A stretch of 64,000 nt of DNA from Manis javanica (lineage: Eukaryota; Chordata; Mammalia; Pholidota; Manidae). The notes beneath the pieces are model-generated. The model did not search any database, was not told the origin of the DNA, and was given only the letters and a program-made list of their open reading frames with translations. The stretch spans positions 13,136,501 to 13,200,500 of the forward strand of contig NC_133167.1 of NCBI RefSeq assembly GCF_040802235.1, in the 5' to 3' direction. The position numbers were made by a program, and so were the translations under genes. Shown here in pieces: positions 59,055 to 64,000 of this stretch; positions within the stretch are counted from its first letter, which is position 1, and every line of letters begins with the position of its first letter.

Positions 59055-59885
59055 TAGGTTTTAAGTTCAGGTGGATTTTTTAAAATGTTGAGTTAGAAAA
59101 GCATTTAATATTATCCTTTAAATGTCGATACCTACTAAACCCAACATGTTTTCTTGACCAATCTATCTTTACGCTTGTGCTTTGCAATGGCACATCGCAT
59201 TTTCTTAGGTTTCCCCTCTGACTTCAGGGATCCAAGGTCTTGAGGTTCAAAGTGAGCGGTTGTATTTGTGTTTGAAGTAATGAAGAGCTGCCTCTACTCT
59301 GAATGTAACTTGTGTCTTCTTTGCTTCTTAGAGATTTGAGTAAATTTAGTTGAAATATTCTATGTCACAATGTGAGTTTTGCACCCTCTTGATTTTTTCT
59401 TCTCTTTTAGTCAAACAGGCCATTTAGTGTCTTCTCTTGTCATCTGGGTGCAAAATTCTACTCCCAAGCCTTGTCCTTGTGCCTTGCTGGTATTTTCACT
59501 GGTGTTTTGAGATGTTGAGTACGTAGGTCATCCTAGCCATGTCACAGCACCCTGCCTCCGTGGGTGGGCCCATTTCCTTCTCTTATTTGCTGATAAGATG
59601 TTCACACTTCATTCCCTTTCAAAGCCTATGATCTAGATTGGTGACACACATTTCTGGGATGTGTACATCAGTCCCCTGTGCAACCTGCTTCCCACTCAGA
59701 TGCCTCCCTTTGAATTCCGATAAATAACATTTAAAAACAAAATCTTCTTACATAAAAATACCAAACTATTTTTTTAAAGTTACTATTTTGTTCCTCTAGA
59801 AACTGCTTTTCAGGTCAGAGCAATTGACATAACAAGGTTTTTTTTTTTTGATATAGGTATTTGAATGGAATAGTCAATATTCAAC
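59055..59885. other. Intergenic sequence
   Basis: No gene. Only short frames. Confidence 0.35.
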
Positions 59886-59890
59886 AGTTG

Positions 59891-60476
59891 TGTTAATTTT
59901 ATATTGCTGCATAACTAATTATCACAAACGTAGTAGATTAAAGCAACACATTGTTTATTATGTTACGCTTTTCATGGATCAGAAATCCTGGTGTGGTATT
60001 GCTGTTCAGGGCCTCAGAGGCTGAAATCAAAGTGTCAGCCAAGGCTGAAGTCTCATCTGGAGCTTGGTGTCATTTTCTGAGCTCATTCAAATTGTTTTCA
60101 GAATTAAATTGTTTGTGGTTGCAGGACTGAGGTCCCTGTTTCCTTGCTGGCTGTTGACTAGCTTGTTCTCAGTTCCTAGAGGCTACCTCCGGGTTCTAGA
60201 TATGTGGCCCCTCCATAGGCAATTCACAACATAGCTGTTTGCTTTCTTCCAAGTCAGTAGTAACACATTTCTTGAATCTTCATCTTTAAAGGGGCACACC
60301 TGATTAGTTAGTCCCTACCAGGATAACCCCCTTTTGACTAACTTAAAGTCAATTTATTTGTAACCTAATCACAAGAGCAGTATCCTATAATAGTCACTAT
60401 ACCACTCATAAATAAGGGGGGAACCCACTCTCCAAGGGCAGGAACCTGGGGGGCCATCTTGCAGTTCTACATAGCA
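59891..60476. repeat. Old LTR-type repeat
   Basis: Begins 'tgttaattttatattgctgc' and ends near 'ctacatagca', with 'aactaattatcacaaacgta' and 'gttcctagaggctacctccg' between. This is the layout of a common mammalian LTR-derived repeat with TG...CA-like ends. Family not certain. Confidence 0.55.
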
Positions 60477-60479
60477 TGT

Positions 60480-61185
60480 AGGCTTGCATTCTAAATCCAG
60501 TTCCGCTACATTGGAATACTTCAGCGATGTTACTCTCCCTGGCAGGGTGTTTGAGGAAAGTCCTATAGATAGAATTTTTTTGCCTACTTGTTTTTAAATA
60601 AATAAATTGAGAAAGTAAATAAAAACACCAACAAATGCAGAAACAAATGTCACCTTTATTACTGGTAAAGTTAATGGTCAGAATGAAGCTTAGTGACCAA
60701 CCCTAATAAGCTTGTTATCTTCTCTGCTGACCCAATTTAGACTTTGGAACAATTTGTCCAAGGGCAAGCCTAAATCTTAAGGAAGTCATTGCCTCCTGCT
60801 GATCAAGGGTGGAGGAAGAAGGTGAGAGAGAGACAAACCCTCATGTTTATAACTTTTGATAGATTAACTCCACCCAAGACCAATGGGTGTTGCTCACAGA
60901 CAAATAATGATCTGAGGTAGAGCAGGTAATGGAACAAGGGTCATGCCATCATAAAATCTACTTCTGTGAAAAAGGCCCAGTTTATTCTTTAACTTAACCT
61001 TTATGCTTTTCTTCCCTTCTTCCAGTCCCCTTAATCAATTAAGTAACGTTGTAACCAGGACTAGACACAGACTTGCAAAGTGTAAAGGAAACTACATGAG
61101 AAAACAATGCAGAGATCCAAATCACCACCGGCGCTTAAATGACGTTATTCTTAAGACAAAACTTCAAAGAAATTATTAAGCATGA
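60480..61185. other. Intergenic sequence, perhaps the upstream part of an LTR
   Basis: No gene. May include the U3 of the LTR-like region that follows. No clear start is visible. Confidence 0.3.
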
Positions 61186-61189
61186 ATAC

Positions 61190-61390
61190 GTAAGGTTCGG
61201 ACCCCTATCCAAAAGACCCCATAAAACCTCAAACCCTAAACCCTTAAGGTGTGCCTCTTCTCTGAGGTTGCCCACAATATTCCTGTGAGTAGATACTCTG
61301 TTTAAATAAAACTTTCTTGCTGCATAAGTCTATTGCACTTTGTCTCTGGATTATTTTTCATAATGTAACTCCCAAGGGAAATCCCAAGGC
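61190..61390 (+). repeat. LTR-like promoter and poly(A) region (ERV1-like)
   Basis: 'aagaccccataaaacctcaa' (TATA-like), 'cttctctgaggttgcccaca', then 'aaataaaactttcttgctgc' and 'tgcactttgtctctggatta'. The spacing and composition are those of a gammaretroviral-type U3-R-U5. Ends and target duplication were not found. The 83-codon frame at 61317-61568 is a by-product. Confidence 0.4.
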
Positions 61391-61394
61391 AAAA

Positions 61395-62181
61395 AAAATA
61401 CCTCTGAAACCGAAATCTGTCAAAGGAGAAACAAAGTGGGTGAAACCCATTTATTGCCTCCAAGCAGTCATCCACTTCTGCTCTCAGGTGTCTCTCGTGA
61501 CCCAGCTGCCTAAACAGGGCCCCCAGCCAACCTCTCCAGTCCGAATATGCTCTCGCTTGCCCTTGTAATTAATTACCTATTGATATGGAGACAGAATACT
61601 TCTCTCCACCCCTTGGAAACACCTACTTGAAGAAAGGGGAATGAGGGCAACCTCCGAAAGGAGATGCACTCAAAGGCTTAGGATTCTGTCTTTTAAGGCT
61701 TTCAAAGATGGGGCAAAAGGGGTGGGGGTTAATGGGAGTAGGTTTGACTGTAGTCTCATGATGTCTGTCTCTGGTGAAGGACAGATGTCACCATCCATAG
61801 TCTGTCCTCTAGATATTCTGTAAGATAAAACTGCACACAAGGAATTTCTCAATCCTGTTCTTCTCCAAGATAGTGGTTACCCTCAAGCAGTGGGGGCATA
61901 TCGTTTAGGACTACTTGTCCTGCTTAACATAGGGTTGGTTATTGGCTGATTACCATAAAATATGCTAGGAATCTACCTCCTAACTCCCTGATTTTTAAAA
62001 TGGAATCTTAGTCTTGAAATGGAGCCCCTCTTGTTCTTACTATACTGTTTATATCTTGGTATTTTTTTAATCATAGGCAGGAAAAATTAATCATGATACT
62101 TGTCCCATGTCCCTGCCCTAACTCACCACTAGAACATCTGTTTGGGAAATGTTTACCTCAAAGAGCATAAAAATTTCACAT
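61395..62181. other. Intergenic sequence
   Basis: No gene. The 60-codon frames at 61641-61852 overlap on both strands and have no domain. Confidence 0.35.
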
Positions 62182-62809
62182 AAGAATAAGCAATGATTAC
62201 CACTTCAGCATTTTATTAAAAATAATAATAAGAAAGAGAGAAATGTGGTATCCACATATAAATCAAGTATAAAAATCAAATGAATATTCATATTTGAACT
62301 GATTGTTTATAGTTCATAATGCATGATCAAAACCGAAAGTTTCTGTGATGACTGCCCTTGTACTGTTCACCATGTAACTTATTCACTATGTAAGAATTTG
62401 TTCTCCATGTAAGAACTTGTTCGTTATGCTTCAGAAGATTGGAGACTGATGAAAATTAGGCTTGGGGTGGATTAATGATTGTGCATTGAGCACTGACTCC
62501 CCTATACAGAATTTTATTGTTGTTAACAACCATTTGATCAATAAATAGGAGAGATGCCCTCACAAAAAAAAAAAAAAATACACACTTCCAATTGTAAAAT
62601 AAATAAGTAACCAGGATGTTATGTATAGCATAAGGAATATAGTCAAAATATTGTAACAACTTGGTATGGTGATAGCTGGTACCTAAAATTATCATGTATA
62701 TAAATGTTGAATCACTGTGTTGTACACCTGAAACTAATGTAATACTGTGTGTCAACTACCCTTCAATAAAAAATAATTATCTACAAAAAAAAAAAAGAAT
62801 AAGCAATGA
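62182..62809 (+). mobile_element. L1-type insertion with perfect 15-bp target duplication, two 3' tails
   Basis: aagaataagcaatga at 62182-62196 is repeated exactly at 62795-62809. The 598 bp between them have two A-tailed ends. The first (to about 62576) has 'ggattaatgattgtgcattg' and 'caaccatttgatcaataaat', a 3' end I associate with pangolin L1. The second (62577-62794) has 'gttgtacacctgaaactaat' and a 'caataaaaaataattatc' end, a laurasiatherian L1 3' terminus. No coding frame is left. Confidence 0.75.
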
Positions 62810-63135
62810 CAATAATCCATGTGACCTGCAACATGGCCACAAATTCTTAGGATGTCCAGGAAGGGCTTTGGGGGTTCACATTTGAACCCTGAGGGGTCAA
62901 CTAGCTTACTTAATGGAACTCAAGGTAGAGGAAACTGTAGTTTCATTCTCATTGCTCTTCCATTTCTGAGCAAGAGGAACAATCCATTTTCTCCTTGCAG
63001 AAACTTAGTTTCCTGCTACAGAATGATTTTAACTTCTCACCAAACTGAATTAAAAGGACATTGGCAAAAAAGTGATGTATTTTTCTCTATTCCAGACTTA
63101 CAAATAAGAGGAAAACTAGATTTCTTTGGACTTGG
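62810..63135. other. Intergenic sequence
   Basis: No gene or known repeat. The 95-codon frame at 62852-63139 has no domain. Confidence 0.35.
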
Positions 63136-63139
63136 ATAG

Positions 63140-63305
63140 TAGAAAGAGAGAAAACATTTATATGCAACTCTGGCCCAGTCATTTCATCTTCCTGTATAAT
63201 TCTGTTTCTTTATTTGTGAAATAGAAAAAATACCCTGGCTAATCCACACATTACTGTAGGGGCAAAATGAGTTAATAAATATGAAAGTGCTTTGTGAAAA
63301 AAAGC
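63140..63305 (+). repeat. MIR SINE
   Basis: 'caactctggcccagtcattt', 'gtttctttatttgtgaaata' and 'gggcaaaatgagttaataaa' in MIR order. Confidence 0.6.
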
Positions 63306-63309
63306 TTAT

Positions 63310-63770
63310 ATAATTATAGTTTATTATCAGTTATTATTTACATGATGGGAATCCAAATTTCCAAAATCTTTCATAAAGCATTAATGTTTTCCAGGTATAT
63401 CAATTCTATAAAACATTAAAACATTGATTTAGATCTTTTTTAACTTCCACCTGATGAAGTATGAAAATTCCTCTTAACCTTTACAAGGAATGGAACAGAT
63501 TTTTTTAGTGGTCAAACTAAACTGTAATTTGGACTTTTACATTTCTTTATGGTTTCCTTCCTACAGTTTTAGTAGTGTAATGACCACCCCCATACTCCTC
63601 ATTTCAACAGGTGTTTTATATTCAGTTCCACTCTGTGGCAGAAAATAATGGAGAAATAAAGACCGCTCGGACATGAGGACACTCAGAGGGCTCATGCCTC
63701 TGGAGAAGAAAGGACATCTATTTGCAAAATTCCTATTGATATTGATGTTGGTATTCACCTTTGTAGTTTA
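63310..63770. other. AT-rich intergenic sequence
   Basis: Nothing recognised. Confidence 0.35.
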
Positions 63771-63818
63771 TGTAAGATAAATTCTAACTGCAATGAGCAG
63801 GTGACGAGAGGCAACAAA
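63771..63818 (-). repeat. Partial copy of an LTR U5 end
   Basis: About 48 bp closely matching the U5 end at 63916-63963 (shared tgtaagataaattctaac, aatgagcagg, ggcaacaaa), then diverging. Probably the rest of a deleted or rearranged LTR of the element at the right edge. Confidence 0.6.
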
Positions 63819-63895
63819 TGGGGAACCAACCCTCAAAAGCAGAGACTCAGACCCTGCTGCGGTGTCTCGTTTCTAATTTAGCTACTCTCTATTTG

Positions 63896-63913
63896 TCCCA
63901 GGTTTCAGCACCA
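63896..63913 (-). other. Primer-binding site of a second ERV, tRNA-Phe type
   Basis: On the minus strand TGGTGCTGAAACCTGGGA, two bases from an LTR-like CA end. It differs from the complement of mammalian tRNA-Phe at two bases, both where a CpG would have become TpG. Confidence 0.7.
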
Positions 63914-63915
63914 AA

Positions 63916-64000
63916 TGTAAGATAAATTCTAACCGAAATGAGCAGGCAACCAAAGGCAACAAAATGCCAGGCAGTTTATTTGAGCGCAATCCCGGGCAAG
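63916..64000 (-). mobile_element. LTR end (R-U5) of a second ERV, cut by the window edge
   Basis: On + it opens tgtaagataaattctaacc (minus-strand CA end) beside the PBS. An AATAAA signal lies on the minus strand at 63975-63980, giving a U5 of about 60 bases. The rest of the LTR lies beyond the window. Confidence 0.65.

Noticed and set aside
61317-61568. 83-codon frame as a possible retroviral gag start
   Set aside because: It begins in LTR-like U5 sequence and shows no matrix or other domain; the frame ends quickly.

Overview
The window is mammalian nuclear DNA: AT-rich and gene-poor, with introns and dense old transposon remains (MIR, L2, MER5, L1M, MaLR-type LTRs). It holds one real host gene and one recognisable proviral genome. 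Mammalian-wide L2/MIR relics plus Laurasiatheria-style L1 3' ends, and no young Alu, carnivore, ruminant, horse or bat SINEs, point to a laurasiatherian. Two L1 3' tails (near 9461-9690 and 62380-62576) resemble ones I remember from pangolins (Manis). I hold that species call at roughly even odds, and a sequence search would settle it.

Layout. 1-28.4 kb: intergenic relics, a 49-bp exact direct repeat (3.04 and 4.33 kb), a decayed L1 (9.5-12.3 kb), a G-rich minisatellite (15.7 kb) and a GC-richer block at 18.3-18.9 kb. 28.4-33.9 kb: the secretogranin II gene SCG2 on the + strand, with a CRE/TATA promoter, a non-coding exon 1, an intron of about 2.95 kb, an exon 2 carrying the whole 620-codon reading frame, and two poly(A) signals. 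34-48.2 kb: intergenic, with a (TG)52 microsatellite, about 2.6 kb of L2 and an unexplained GC-richer block at 43.65-44.76 kb.

48,254-55,590: a complete-ended class II (betaretrovirus-like) endogenous provirus on the - strand. It has 6-bp target duplications, two LTRs of 361-362 bp, a primer-binding site resembling tRNA-Phe, an open gag, an open dUTPase-protease frame, two -1 frameshift signals, a pol broken by one stop and one frameshift, and an env that has lost most of its surface subunit. Its leader carries a second, nearly identical copy of 177 bp of gag.

55.6-64 kb: intergenic relics, a composite L1 insertion bounded by a perfect 15-bp target duplication, and at the right edge the PBS and U5 end of a second - strand retrovirus-like element, again with a tRNA-Phe-type PBS.

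SCG2 makes a secretory-granule prohormone cut at dibasic sites into secretoneurin, EM66 and manserin. The provirus lies antisense about 14 kb downstream of it; nothing in the sequence shows that it affects SCG2.
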